From positions 1-64,000 of the forward strand of contig JAJFFF010000002.1 in the NCBI GenBank assembly GCA_021776785.1: a stretch of DNA of 64,000 bases, in the 5' to 3' direction. Source of the stretch: Planctomycetota bacterium (lineage in GTDB: Bacteria; Planctomycetota; PLA2). The translations under genes were made by a program, and so were the position numbers. Shown one piece after another: positions 8,604-17,018 of this stretch. The notes beneath the pieces are model-generated. The model worked only from the letters and a program-made list of their open reading frames with translations, had not been told where the DNA came from and ran no database searches. Each line of letters starts with the position of its first letter. Positions within the stretch are counted from its first letter, which is position 1.

Positions 8604-9359
8604 ATGCGCGCAGTAAGCATGAATCTCGTCTTACGCCTTTGCGGCCTCATCTTGGCTTCCTTTGCGGCGATGCACGCGCTGGACGCCACGTGGGCGCGCT
8701 GGTGGCAGCTTGCGGCTCGCAACTTCGGAATCGCAGCACCTCTGCTGGCACCCCGCGTCGTCCTCGTTGCACAGTTCGCCGTTGGTGTGGCCTTAGTGGT
8801 GCGACCGGCGTCACCGACCAGCCGCGTTGTATTCCTGGCCATGGTGTGCGGATTTGTAGGCTTCAAGCTCGCTCTCGGCGAGTTCGACTGCCGATGCGTC
8901 CCCGCCGAGCTCTCGTTTCTGGGAGCGCTAGGTGCGTGGCCCCTTCGGCTGGCGCTATTGGGGGCTGCGGTCGTCTCGGTGTGGCTCACTCTCGGCGACC
9001 GCACGAACCACGCTCGGGCCGTGTACTGCTTTTGTCTGGCGAGCATCGTCCTTCCACTGGTCCTCGCCACGGCTGAAAAAGAAGATGATTGCATTCACGT
9101 TTCGGGCCGCAACCTCGCTAATAGCGATCTGCCTACGACGTCATGGATCCTTCAAAGCCGCTGCCCAGGGGTAGTGAAGCTCGTTGAAGCCGTTCCGAGT
9201 TGCGACTGCGGGAGCGTCTCACTCTCGCAGAACCAACTGCAAAAGAACGAAAGTGCGACAGTTACCGTAGCTCGCCTCCCTGGCCACGAAGGCAAAGACG
9301 TAGCAGTGCTTCTAAGGCTCACAGCGAACGGTAAAGAGACCACGATCATACTTCGCTGA
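8604..9359 (+). CDS. MauE/DoxX-like membrane protein with C-terminal DUF1573-like CxC module
   Basis: About 251 residues. ATG 8604 is chosen for the GGAG at 8588; GTG 8595 overlapping the upstream stop and ATG 8619 are alternatives. The first about 155 residues hold four to five membrane helices with a conserved-looking FKLALGEFDCRCVPAELSF segment that carries a C-x-C on the loop, as in MauE/DoxX redox-associated membrane proteins. After the last helix a periplasmic domain contains PSCDCGSVSLS, the DUF1573 signature. The fusion joins a predicted thiol-redox membrane carrier to the same module found alone in the first gene of the operon. Client and redox partner are not visible. Confidence 0.7.
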   Translation: MRAVSMNLVLRLCGLILASFAAMHALDATWARWWQLAARNFGIAAPLLAPRVVLVAQFAVGVALVVRPASPTSRVVFLAMVCGFVGFKLALGEFDCRCVPAELSFLGALGAWPLRLALLGAAVVSVWLTLGDRTNHARAVYCFCLASIVLPLVLATAEKEDDCIHVSGRNLANSDLPTTSWILQSRCPGVVKLVEAVPSCDCGSVSLSQNQLQKNESATVTVARLPGHEGKDVAVLLRLTANGKETTIILR

Positions 9360-9502
9360 GGCGTTGGACCGCCGGCCGCCGGTTCTTTTGACATGGGCGC
9401 TTACGAACGTTTGACATGATTCCCTAGAACCGCGACTTTGAATCGGAGTATTCTGATTCCGACCTGCAACAACATGCAGTGCACGGTCGTACACCGGAGG
9501 AT

Positions 9503-10510
9503 CTACTGGTCCCGCAGTCGGGAAGCGTTTCCCGCATCGACTATTCGGAGATACTCCTCACCAATCTCTTCTCCATCCTTGAGAAATTGCAGGGATGCTC
9601 CCCTCATCTGGAGAGCTTCTGCGCTCTGCAAGCTCGCGAGATAACTCTGCGCGAATGAGTTGGCAATCATGTCTCGGGTGGAGGAGTCTCCAGCTGCATC
9701 CTCAAGGACCACCATGTAGGCTGACATTCGGACCGCCGGATGAGGATGGTGCGTACCGCGATAGTCATTCAATCGTGCACGATCCGGATCGAGGATTAGG
9801 AATACGAAGAACACGGCAATGGTCAAGGCCCCGATGACAGATCGCTGCGTGGGAAGATTTTCCGTCCCGACAAGGTCGAGCATCCCGGAAAGGAGAGCCC
9901 GTGCAGCCCATGCATCAGCTTCTAGCTCGCAATATTGGTCCAAAGCGGTCCCGCCAAGTTCAAGCGCTACGCTTCCATCCACAGGCACGTGACCTTGGAC
10001 GATATGCCCGAACTCATGGAAGTAGACGAACTCAAGCGAGAGTGAGGTCAGGAACGCCGCCCACCAACGGCGCTTCTCACATCTAGGCAAGCAGTCTTCT
10101 ACTTTCCTGCAAACCACGAGTTGGCTTTCGATTGCCTTCCGCCCTTTGGCCCACTCGCAGCCTGCGAGTGATGCAATCCAGCGTGTCTCTTTTTCGCTCT
10201 TGCCGATTCCAATCAAGCAGTCGGGCTGAGAGAGTAGAAACGAGAACAACGTGGTAAGTACTTCAGCTGTTCCCGTGTGGCATGCGACCAGCGCCCAGCC
10301 ATTCTGGTGCGTTGCAGCAGCATTGAACGTAGGGTTCTTGACGAAGTCGATATGACCGTGGCGCAAGACCTCGTGCGACTTCGCATTGAGTTCAAGGGTG
10401 CTTCGAGGGCTCTTCAGCAATGCAGTCCATTGAGTGCCCTTGGCTCGCGATCCAAGGGCGGCGAAGGCCCCGTCAAACGCAGCCCGGCCTTCTTCTAGTT
10501 CACTCTTCAT
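9503..10510 (-). CDS. HEFGH zinc metallopeptidase with a membrane helix, possibly Lit/U49-like
   Basis: The 335-residue product has HEFGH at residues 165-169 (FVYFHEFGHIVQGHV) and a downstream acidic ligand region ELEADAWAA at 195-203, the gluzincin layout. A hydrophobic helix lies at about 225-240, followed by THHPHPAVRM at about 253-262, a placement common in M48-like and in Lit (U49) phage-exclusion peptidases. The substrate cannot be inferred. The start codon lies 14 bp from the end of IS copy B, so the promoter must lie inside the IS or the gene has been trimmed. A defence role is conjecture. Confidence 0.6.
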   Translation of the reverse strand: MKSELEEGRAAFDGAFAALGSRAKGTQWTALLKSPRSTLELNAKSHEVLRHGHIDFVKNPTFNAAATHQNGWALVACHTGTAEVLTTLFSFLLSQPDCLIGIGKSEKETRWIASLAGCEWAKGRKAIESQLVVCRKVEDCLPRCEKRRWWAAFLTSLSLEFVYFHEFGHIVQGHVPVDGSVALELGGTALDQYCELEADAWAARALLSGMLDLVGTENLPTQRSVIGALTIAVFFVFLILDPDRARLNDYRGTHHPHPAVRMSAYMVVLEDAAGDSSTRDMIANSFAQSYLASLQSAEALQMRGASLQFLKDGEEIGEEYLRIVDAGNASRLRDQ

Positions 10511-10524
10511 TTCGTGCTCGTATG

Positions 10525-10540
10525 TGTCCCTACCGAAAAC
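10525..10540 (+). repeat. Terminal inverted repeat, 3' end of IS copy B
   Basis: TGTCCCTACCGAAAAC is the exact reverse complement of 686-701. It marks the outer left edge of copy B, 14 bp upstream of the metallopeptidase start on the other side. Confidence 0.7.
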
Positions 10541-10744
10541 CCAAGTCGACCGCGATTGTGAGTGTATTCGTCAAGGGTAGCGGGTGCGCGGCATGAATGA
10601 AACAGCGCCACTTGCCCGTTTCGCCGCGATCCCTCGCGGCGCGCGCAGACTACGGCCACGGTCGCAACCGCGAATCGGCTTCCGACCTACGCGGCGCGCG
10701 TGTAGCGGTGGTGCAAACCACCGAGATATGGAATCGCGCGCACA

Positions 10745-11103
10745 CTACCAGGACCTGCCTTTAACGACGCGCGGCTTGAGCGCGTTTCCATCGAGCGCCA
10801 TGTGACAGCGCGATCGGTTGTTGTACTCGACGTATTCGCGCAGGACTTCGCGCAGTTGATGCTCGCCGAAAGCGATCACGTGGTTGGTGCACTTGCGCCG
10901 GATGCTGCCGATGACGCGCTCGACGGACGGGCTTTGCCAGGGTGATTTCTTGGCGCTCACGACTTCGTGCATGCCAAGGGCTTTGATGCGCCGGCGAAAC
11001 ACGTCGCCGTAAGTCGCGTCCTGGTCCCGGTGGAGATAGCGCGGGATCGGCGTCGCGTTGGGGAACGCTTCTGTGATCTGTTGGGCGGTCCACGCCGCCG
11101 TTT
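10745..11103 (-). pseudogene. Integrase-core transposase, C-terminal fragment
   Basis: The frame reads TAAWTAQQITEAFPN, PRYLHRDQDATYGDVF, SPWQSPSVERVIGSIRRKC and EYVEYNNRSRCHMALDG, which are the catalytic Asp and Glu blocks and C-terminal end of an rve-core transposase. The N-terminal DNA-binding part is missing: upstream of about residue TAAW the frame loses family character. It complements, but does not join, the N-terminal piece at 1-587. Confidence 0.75.
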
Positions 11104-11105
11104 GG

Positions 11106-11334
11106 CGACGGCGCGAGGACCCGCTACTTGCACTGCGCATGCACTTTTCGAGGCCGCCGAACTCCACAGGGACGTGAGCAGGGACGCAGAATTGGGGGGG
11201 GGGCTCGGCGCGTCCACGGCGCCACACGTTCGCCTGTCCCCGCGCGCGGCGGCGCGTGGGGGATGGGCGCGGTGAAGCGCATGTCGTGCCACTGGGCTCG
11301 TGTGTGGCTACGCTCGTTGGCTGCAGTAGGTGTC
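11106..11334. other. Junction DNA right of the truncated IS
   Basis: About 230 bp with no recognisable coding signal. It contains a run of ten G at 11194-11203. Probably rearranged sequence left where the 5' half of IS copy B was lost. Confidence 0.4.
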
Positions 11335-11655
11335 TTAGTATTTCCCCTGGGCGCGAAACGTTCGGGTCTCGACTTTCTCAGGGCAACCTCGAATGCGGAC
11401 CCAATACTCTTCGAGTGCGTCGCCATCGATCTCGACGTTCGTGTTGTACAGCGCGTCCCTTCCGTTGCGATGACAGCCAGAGATCCAGTACTCGTCTTCG
11501 GTTGCCTCATCGTAGAAGTTCGCTTTGAAGCCGTCACCTCGTAGGGACCGAAAGATCTGGTCCTTGTAGATGATCTTTTTCCCGCCGTTCTTGACCTCGA
11601 CCCAGCCAATTCTCGCGGGCCCAGCGAGGCCGCCCGACTTGTCTTCGATCCACAT
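11335..11655 (-). CDS. Small conserved hypothetical protein (MWIEDKSGG type)
   Basis: From ATG 11655 the product is 106 residues beginning MWIEDKSGGLAGPARIG; an in-frame ATG at 11679 adds eight residues. The sequence (FRSLRGDGFKANFYDEATEDEYWISGCHRNGRDALYNTNVEID) resembles a small family scattered through many bacteria, recognised here from memory and without known function. It is probably cytoplasmic. It sits alone between IS debris and a recombinase relic, as cargo genes often do. Confidence 0.6.
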   Translation of the reverse strand: MWIEDKSGGLAGPARIGWVEVKNGGKKIIYKDQIFRSLRGDGFKANFYDEATEDEYWISGCHRNGRDALYNTNVEIDGDALEEYWVRIRGCPEKVETRTFRAQGKY

Positions 11656-11683
11656 CACGCGTTTCACAGTACACCCCACGAAC

Positions 11684-11705
11684 CGCCGCTCATCTGCGAG
11701 CGGCG
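11684..11705. repeat. 8-bp hairpin
   Basis: CGCCGCTC (11684-11691) pairs with GAGCGGCG (11698-11705) around ATCTGC. It lies between the recombinase relic (ending at 11753) and the small hypothetical gene. It could be a terminator stem of the relic, though it has no T-run, or part of an attachment site. Confidence 0.35.
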
Positions 11706-11752
11706 ATCCTCAGGATACCCCATCGGAGGCGGCTCTTCGGCTGCGGGGGGCG

Positions 11753-12090
11753 TCACCCGCGCTGACGGTGGGCGCGCGTGGCGCACACGCCGCTAGGCCC
11801 CAGCCGCTCGACGGCGCCGCGCAGCTCGTGCAATTTGAGCCGGGTGTAGACGTTCGCGGTCAGGACCGGCGTCGAGTGCCGCATGAGCCGCTGTGCTTCC
11901 TGGAGGCGCACACCCGCGCGGGCCAACGCGGTTCCAAATGTGACGCGCAGTGCATGGAAGTCGAGGATGCGACCGCCGCTATCCTGATTCGAGGACGAGA
12001 TCGTTCCAAGTCATCTTGGCGAGTTCGCCGCGGCGAAGACCCGTGCGAAGTGCCACAAGATAAACCGGTGCGCGCGTGTCCTCCTGGATC
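11753..12090 (-). pseudogene. Tyrosine recombinase (phage-type integrase) relic with internal deletion
   Basis: Minus strand reading gives RAPVYLVALRTGLRRGELAK followed by MTWNDLVLESG and a stop, which is the box I arginine region. In a shifted frame directly after this comes ILDFHALRVTFGTALARAG and LMRHSTPVLTANVYTRLKL, the HxLR and H...Y catalytic boxes. The roughly 90 residues that normally separate the boxes are missing and the frames do not match, so the gene is dead. The N-terminal domain was not found upstream. Confidence 0.8.
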
Positions 12091-12441
12091 GATAGGGATT
12101 CGCATCCGTACCGAGTCCAGGGGCAAACCATCGTCTGCCGGTAGGATGCAAAAAGAAGTTCGGCGTGGGCAAGCACCGAGAGATGTTGAGCGTGTAGACC
12201 CAGCCGGAGCGCCGAATGCACGCGAGCCCATGCGCATTCCAATGACTTCGACGACGCCCGTGCCGCGCAACGAGCCCGTATCGAGGCGTTCTTGAAGCAA
12301 CACCGGCGCCACGTCCGCCTTCGGAACGAACTGACACGTATCAACTTTTAGTGCGGTCAGGCGAGGGCGCTCTGCGGTTGACGCGGATTCCGACAGCGAG
12401 CGAGCGAGAATATACAGAACCGCCCCGCCGTTCTCGCCGTT
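12091..12441. other. Gap upstream of the TonB receptor
   Basis: About 350 bp with no convincing gene. Open frames on both strands lack recognisable motifs and look like decayed remains of the recombinase region. The promoter of the receptor operon should lie at the right end. Confidence 0.4.
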
Positions 12442-12450
12442 GTGTGGGGA

Positions 12451-14622
12451 ATGAACCGTATTCGTCTCAGGAACGCCACTTGCATCGCTGCGGTCGTGCA
12501 AGAACTGACACCCCTGTTTCTCCTCTGTTTGACATCGACCCTGACTCTGGCGGCCGAGCCGGATAGGGCGGCGGATGACGATCTCGCCCGGGCGATCGAA
12601 AGCCTGGATCCGGTGCTGGTTACGGCCACGCGCGGGCGACTGTCGACGTTCGAGACTCCGTACAGCGTCGACTCCGTGAGCGGCAAGACGATCCGCGAGA
12701 AGTCGTACCGCACCGTCCCTCAGATCCTGCGGGACACGCCCGGCGTGCTTGTTCAGGAAACCGCGCCCGGCCAGGGCTCGCCCTTCTTGCGCGGTTTCAC
12801 TTCGCGGCGCACGCTCTTCCTCATCGACGGAATTCGACTCAACAACTCGGTGTTTCGTGACGGCCCCAATCAATATTGGGCGACGGTCGACGCACATTCC
12901 ATCGATCGACTCGAGGTGACGAAAGGGCCGAGTTCGGTGCTTTACGGCTCGGACGCGATCGGCGGCACGGTGCAAGCGCTCACCGTAAATCCGAGCCGAT
13001 ACGGGGAGTCATTTACCGCGGGCGGAAAGCTACATGGTCGTTTCGCCTCTGCCGAGAATTCGTATGCGGGGCGCGTCCAGGGCGAGGCCACGTGGGGCGA
13101 ACGCCACGGCTTGATCTTCGGCTTCACTGTGCGTCAGTTCGGCGATCTGGTCGCCGGAAGTCCGGTCGGAACCCAAAACGAGACGGGGTACGAGGACATT
13201 GCGGGCGACGTGAAGTGGGAGTACTTCTTCGATCCCGACACTCGGCTCGTGTTGGCCTATCAACACGTCCGCCAAAACAACGTCCCGCGTTGGCACCGAA
13301 CTGTTTTTTCGGAATCGTTTCACGGGACGACCACCGGCAACGAACTGCAACGGGATCTGGATCAGGAGCGATGGCTTGCCTACGCGCAGTTTCACAAAGA
13401 AAACATCGAGGGAATCATCGATGCGTTCCACGCGAGCCTTTCTTGGCACTCGCAAGAAGAGGTGCGCGACCGCATTCGCACTCCCTCGGGCGGTTCCACC
13501 GTGAACCGTCGCGACAAGCAGGGCTTCTCGGTCGGCACGCTCGGGTTTTGGGTCCAGTTGGAATCCGCGACCGCGATCGGCCACTTGAGTTACGGCGTCG
13601 AGTACTACCACGACAACGTGAACAGCTTCTCAACGAGCAATCCCGTCCAGGGCCCTGTTGCGGACGATGCGACGTACGACCTCTTCGGAATCTATATACA
13701 GAGTCGGATGGAGTTCGGCGGCGGACGCGGCGACGTCATCGCGGGTGTCCGGTTCAGCTATGCGTCCGCCGACGCGGATCGCGTTTCGGATCCAGATACC
13801 GGAGAGGCGATCTCACTCGAAGACGACTGGTCGTCCGTGGTTGGCTCGCTGCGCACGACGTGGCGCGTCCGGCCCGACCGTCTTCATCTCTTCGCCGGCG
13901 TTTCGCAAGGATTTCGCGCTCCCAATCTTTCGGACCTCACGCGGTTCGATTCCGCGCGCAGCGACGAGTTCGAGATTCCGGCGCCCAATCTCGACGCTGA
14001 AACCTATCTTGCGGCCGAGATCGGACTCAAAGGCAAGCACGAGAGCGGATCGTTCCAAGCATCATTTTTTTATACGTGGGTTCGCGATCAGATTGTTCGT
14101 GTGCCGACAGGCAACACCAACGCGGACGGCGAATTCGAAATCACGAAGGCGAACGTCGGGGACGGATTCATCTACGGCTTTGAACTCGACGGCCACGTGA
14201 TGGTTACGACGGGCGTTCGCATCTTCGGACAGTTCACCTACCACTTTGGCCAGGTCGATACCTTTCCTACGTCCGACCCCGTCGTCATGCGGGAGACGAT
14301 CAGCCGGCTCATGCCGATCAGTGCGATCGTCGGCATCCGCTACGACGACCCCGCCAGCCGGTGGTTCGTCGAGACTACTGTGAACATGGCCGACAAGGCC
14401 GACAAGCTCTCCACGCGCGACCAAGGCGACACGCAGCGCATTCCGCCGGGCGGCACACCGGGTTACGCCGTCGTCCATATTCGCGGCGGATATCGTTTCG
14501 GTGAACGAACGCACCTAAACGTGGCGCTCGAAAATGTCTTCAACAAGAGCTACCGCGTGCATGGATCGGGACACAACATGCCCGGTACGAACTTCGTCGT
14601 CTCCGTCACAATAGAGTTTTGA
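12451..14622 (+). CDS. TonB-dependent outer-membrane receptor
   Basis: The 723-residue product (ATG 12451; GTG 12442 also possible) has a signal sequence, a likely TonB box (DPVLVTATR), a plug domain with FLIDGIRLNNSVFRDGPNQY and RLEVTKGPSSVLYGSDAIGG, and a long beta-barrel ending in NFVVSVTIEF with terminal Phe. The plug wording is like that of haem/haemoglobin-type receptors, but the ligand is not proven. It would import a large or scarce substrate using energy passed on by the TonB protein encoded immediately downstream with overlapping stop and start. No ExbB or ExbD gene is adjacent. Confidence 0.9.
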   Translation: MNRIRLRNATCIAAVVQELTPLFLLCLTSTLTLAAEPDRAADDDLARAIESLDPVLVTATRGRLSTFETPYSVDSVSGKTIREKSYRTVPQILRDTPGVLVQETAPGQGSPFLRGFTSRRTLFLIDGIRLNNSVFRDGPNQYWATVDAHSIDRLEVTKGPSSVLYGSDAIGGTVQALTVNPSRYGESFTAGGKLHGRFASAENSYAGRVQGEATWGERHGLIFGFTVRQFGDLVAGSPVGTQNETGYEDIAGDVKWEYFFDPDTRLVLAYQHVRQNNVPRWHRTVFSESFHGTTTGNELQRDLDQERWLAYAQFHKENIEGIIDAFHASLSWHSQEEVRDRIRTPSGGSTVNRRDKQGFSVGTLGFWVQLESATAIGHLSYGVEYYHDNVNSFSTSNPVQGPVADDATYDLFGIYIQSRMEFGGGRGDVIAGVRFSYASADADRVSDPDTGEAISLEDDWSSVVGSLRTTWRVRPDRLHLFAGVSQGFRAPNLSDLTRFDSARSDEFEIPAPNLDAETYLAAEIGLKGKHESGSFQASFFYTWVRDQIVRVPTGNTNADGEFEITKANVGDGFIYGFELDGHVMVTTGVRIFGQFTYHFGQVDTFPTSDPVVMRETISRLMPISAIVGIRYDDPASRWFVETTVNMADKADKLSTRDQGDTQRIPPGGTPGYAVVHIRGGYRFGERTHLNVALENVFNKSYRVHGSGHNMPGTNFVVSVTIEF

Positions 14623-15347
14623 TGCGATTCGCCATCGGCTTATCGTTGTTGCTTCATATCGGGATCGTGGCGCTCGTCACGATAGACCGTGCGCCGCGTG
14701 CGACAGACCCGTCGCCGCCCGCGTTCGCTGCCGCCTTGCGCGAAGCCGACGCGCAGCCCGAGCAGCTGGTCTCACCCGAGGCGGTGGATCCGTTGGCGGA
14801 CGTTCCGCTTGAACCGGTCGAATATCTCTTGGCGGACGAACCGGAAACCGATGTGTTCATCGATCCCTTCGGAGGCTATCGCCCGCCGGAAGCCTTCGAT
14901 GTTCCTCCTGTAGCACGCACACTTCGGTTGGCGCGGCTGCGCCGACCGTTTCGTCCTGTGCTGCGTTCGCGCGTCCGACAAACCTCACCATCCCCCGCTT
15001 CTCCGAAATTTGGAGTTTCTCCGGCGCCGCAACCGCACAAGGTAGCGCCTAAGCCCCAGGTACGTACTCCTCGCCGAACACGGGCGCGGTTGCTCCAGGC
15101 TGTCCGTCCGCAATATCCTTTAGTCGCCAAACGCCGCGGGTGGGAAGGCGAGACTCTGTTGACTCTTCACGTCGACGCCCGCGGGCGCGTCGCCAAGGCG
15201 ACGGTTGCGCGATCGAGTGGGCACGCTATCCTCGACAGGGCGGCCGCTCGTTGCGCGGCAGCGTGGCGATTTGAGGCGGCGACCCGAGCCGGGAAGCCGA
15301 TCGCGAGCACGATCGAAGCCCCGGTTCGCTTTCGCTTGGATCCGTAG
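14622..15347 (+). CDS. tonB: TonB-family energy transducer
   Basis: ATG 14622 overlaps the receptor stop (TGATG). The 241-residue product has an N-terminal membrane anchor (GLSLLLHIGIVALVTI), a proline-rich middle and a C-terminal TonB domain: VRPQYPLVAKRRGWEGETLL, RVAKATVARSSGHAILDRAA and RCAAAWRFEAATRAGKPI. It links inner-membrane proton force to the receptor. Pairing with one receptor in an operon suggests a dedicated transducer. Confidence 0.88.
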   Translation: MRFAIGLSLLLHIGIVALVTIDRAPRATDPSPPAFAAALREADAQPEQLVSPEAVDPLADVPLEPVEYLLADEPETDVFIDPFGGYRPPEAFDVPPVARTLRLARLRRPFRPVLRSRVRQTSPSPASPKFGVSPAPQPHKVAPKPQVRTPRRTRARLLQAVRPQYPLVAKRRGWEGETLLTLHVDARGRVAKATVARSSGHAILDRAAARCAAAWRFEAATRAGKPIASTIEAPVRFRLDP

Positions 15348-16007
15348 TCGGCGAAAAAGGCACGGGCAGCGTGCCCGCGGACGGCCCGAAAACGAAGTCT
15401 ACCGAGGTCTTCGCCCCGACGGGCTTGGCAGCGTCGTGGTCGCCGAGCGCTCGACCTCAGCTGTCCGACGTTTGCGCACTGGACACACTCTAAGGGGTTC
15501 GGTCGCTAGGATGAAGCGTCGATTGAGTGGGGAGCGCGCACACGAAGAAGCGAAGCGGGCAATTCGGATTCACGCTTCTACCCGCACCAACGATGCGTCG
15601 AACGCTCAGAAAGGGCAAGTTGCAAAGTCGCGGTAAAATCAACTCCCACCTTGGCGATGACGCGGGGCTCAGCCAGCGTGCCTCGGCGGAACTCCTTCGC
15701 GAGCACCACGGGTCGCCAAGGTTGAGATCGGTGAGCGACGTTTTTTGTTGTCAGTGAAACTGTGGATGTTTTGGAGTGGACAGGGTGCTGTCGTCATCCG
15801 CCTCGGAGAGCGAATGAAGGGGCGGCTAGAGATGGCCGCTCTGGAAACAAAGCGACGAGCCGTGGCTACCGTGCTGCCGCGGGGGGGACATGTCGTCCAT
15901 TACCGCATCCGAAGCGTGGGCCGCGATGCCGACTCCAGTTTGACGCGCACGGCGGGGCTTTCACCGCAGTCCATTGCTGGTAGCTGCCGCGCCGTAGACT
16001 GGCGTCG
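15348..16007. other. 660-bp intergenic region
   Basis: No gene could be supported. Plus-strand open frames here are rich in Arg and Ser and lack family features. A 6-bp hairpin CGGGCA-GCG-TGCCCG lies close behind the tonB stop and may reduce readthrough. The promoter for the gene starting at 16008 presumably lies at the right end. Confidence 0.4.
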
Positions 16008-17018
16008 ATGAAAACGCTACTCGTCGTCGCCGTGTTCGTGGCCGGCGTGGGTTGGCTGCTGTTGCAAAACCCCACGCGCAAACCGAAAACTGCTCTGCAC
16101 GAGCACCCTCGCGAGCAGCTGGGCAACTCTTCGACCGCAGCTTCCGCATCCAACACGCTCAAGACAGACCCCCACACACCGCCGCGGTTGACGAAGTTGG
16201 AACCGGGACCGCCGCCGACGCTCGGCGAACGCGCGGCCGACGAAACGTTGCGCGCCGAAGCGCTCCCGCGCGACTCGCGCATCACGAGCGTCCGCCGCGT
16301 CGAGCGCTGGACTGTGTACGCCACGCGCAAAGACCCGGGTGCTGGCCCTCGCCTGAATCCGATCGTGGGGCAGAGCGCGGTGATTGTTGATCGACAGACG
16401 ATCTTCGCCGCCCATTCGCTGCATGCGCGACGGGGCGTGTTGTGGATCGTCGAGCTGGCGAAACCGGGGGCCCCGGTCGCGCACGCCGGCGACACGCCCG
16501 CTCCGCTCGTAGCAGCGGGCGCAGACCCGCACGCGTGCGTGTTGCGGCGGTACCGCGGCCGCTTCGTCGTGTACGCCGCCTCCAACAAGACCGATACGAT
16601 CAAACTCCGTTTCGACTCCCAGGATGTCGAGCGGGCCGCGACGGCGCCACGGCAGGCATGGACTGCGGCCGGTACATTCGCGAGCGCGCCGAAGCCTGCC
16701 TCGGTCCGCGTGGCGCAACCCGGCGCGACCTTTTTGAGCGCTCTACCCGACGACATGCCGGCGTCGATCCGCGTGCTCGAGACACCGACGCTGCGCCAGG
16801 CGCTCACCTCGGTCGATATCGAGGGGGTTGCGGTGCCGATCTTCGTCGCTTTCGACAGTCACACCCAGGTTGCGGGCAGGCTCGAACTGAGCGAGAGTCT
16901 CGCGCCCCCGTCCGGTGTGGGCGCTCACGTCGAGATCACGTCGCTCGTCCCCGGCAAAGTTTTGCCCGCGCTCGGCGCGACCGGACTCGTGCACAGCGTC
17001 CCTGGAGTGAGCCCGTGA
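16008..17018 (+). CDS. Membrane-anchored protein of unknown function
   Basis: 336 residues beginning MKTLLVVAVFVAGVGWLLL, a single N-terminal membrane segment, then a low-complexity linker (about 25-80) and a beta-rich C-terminal part. I do not recognise the family. Its stop overlaps the GTG start of the giant exported protein (GTGA), so the two are co-translated and probably act together at the cell envelope. Confidence 0.6.
   Translation: MKTLLVVAVFVAGVGWLLLQNPTRKPKTALHEHPREQLGNSSTAASASNTLKTDPHTPPRLTKLEPGPPPTLGERAADETLRAEALPRDSRITSVRRVERWTVYATRKDPGAGPRLNPIVGQSAVIVDRQTIFAAHSLHARRGVLWIVELAKPGAPVAHAGDTPAPLVAAGADPHACVLRRYRGRFVVYAASNKTDTIKLRFDSQDVERAATAPRQAWTAAGTFASAPKPASVRVAQPGATFLSALPDDMPASIRVLETPTLRQALTSVDIEGVAVPIFVAFDSHTQVAGRLELSESLAPPSGVGAHVEITSLVPGKVLPALGATGLVHSVPGVSP

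Larger units (their letters stand above)
10525..11105 (-). mobile_element. IS copy B, 3' portion of the same integrase-type insertion sequence
   Basis: The left boundary is the 16-bp repeat at 10525-10540, identical to that of copy A but inverted. The element then contains about 200 bp of non-coding DNA and the C-terminal half of a transposase on the minus strand. Homology to the family stops abruptly at about 11105, so the 5' half has been lost. Copies A and B have the same orientation. Confidence 0.65.

Noticed and set aside
11860..12975. 371-residue minus-strand frame
   Set aside because: Runs from the receptor gene through the recombinase relic in a frame without the recombinase motifs.
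12876..14000. 374-residue Arg-rich plus-strand frame
   Set aside because: Out-of-frame shadow of the TonB receptor gene.
16442..17014. Upstream extension of the giant protein to 1748 residues
   Set aside because: The extension is the 16008-17018 gene read in another frame; the signal peptide begins at GTG 17015.
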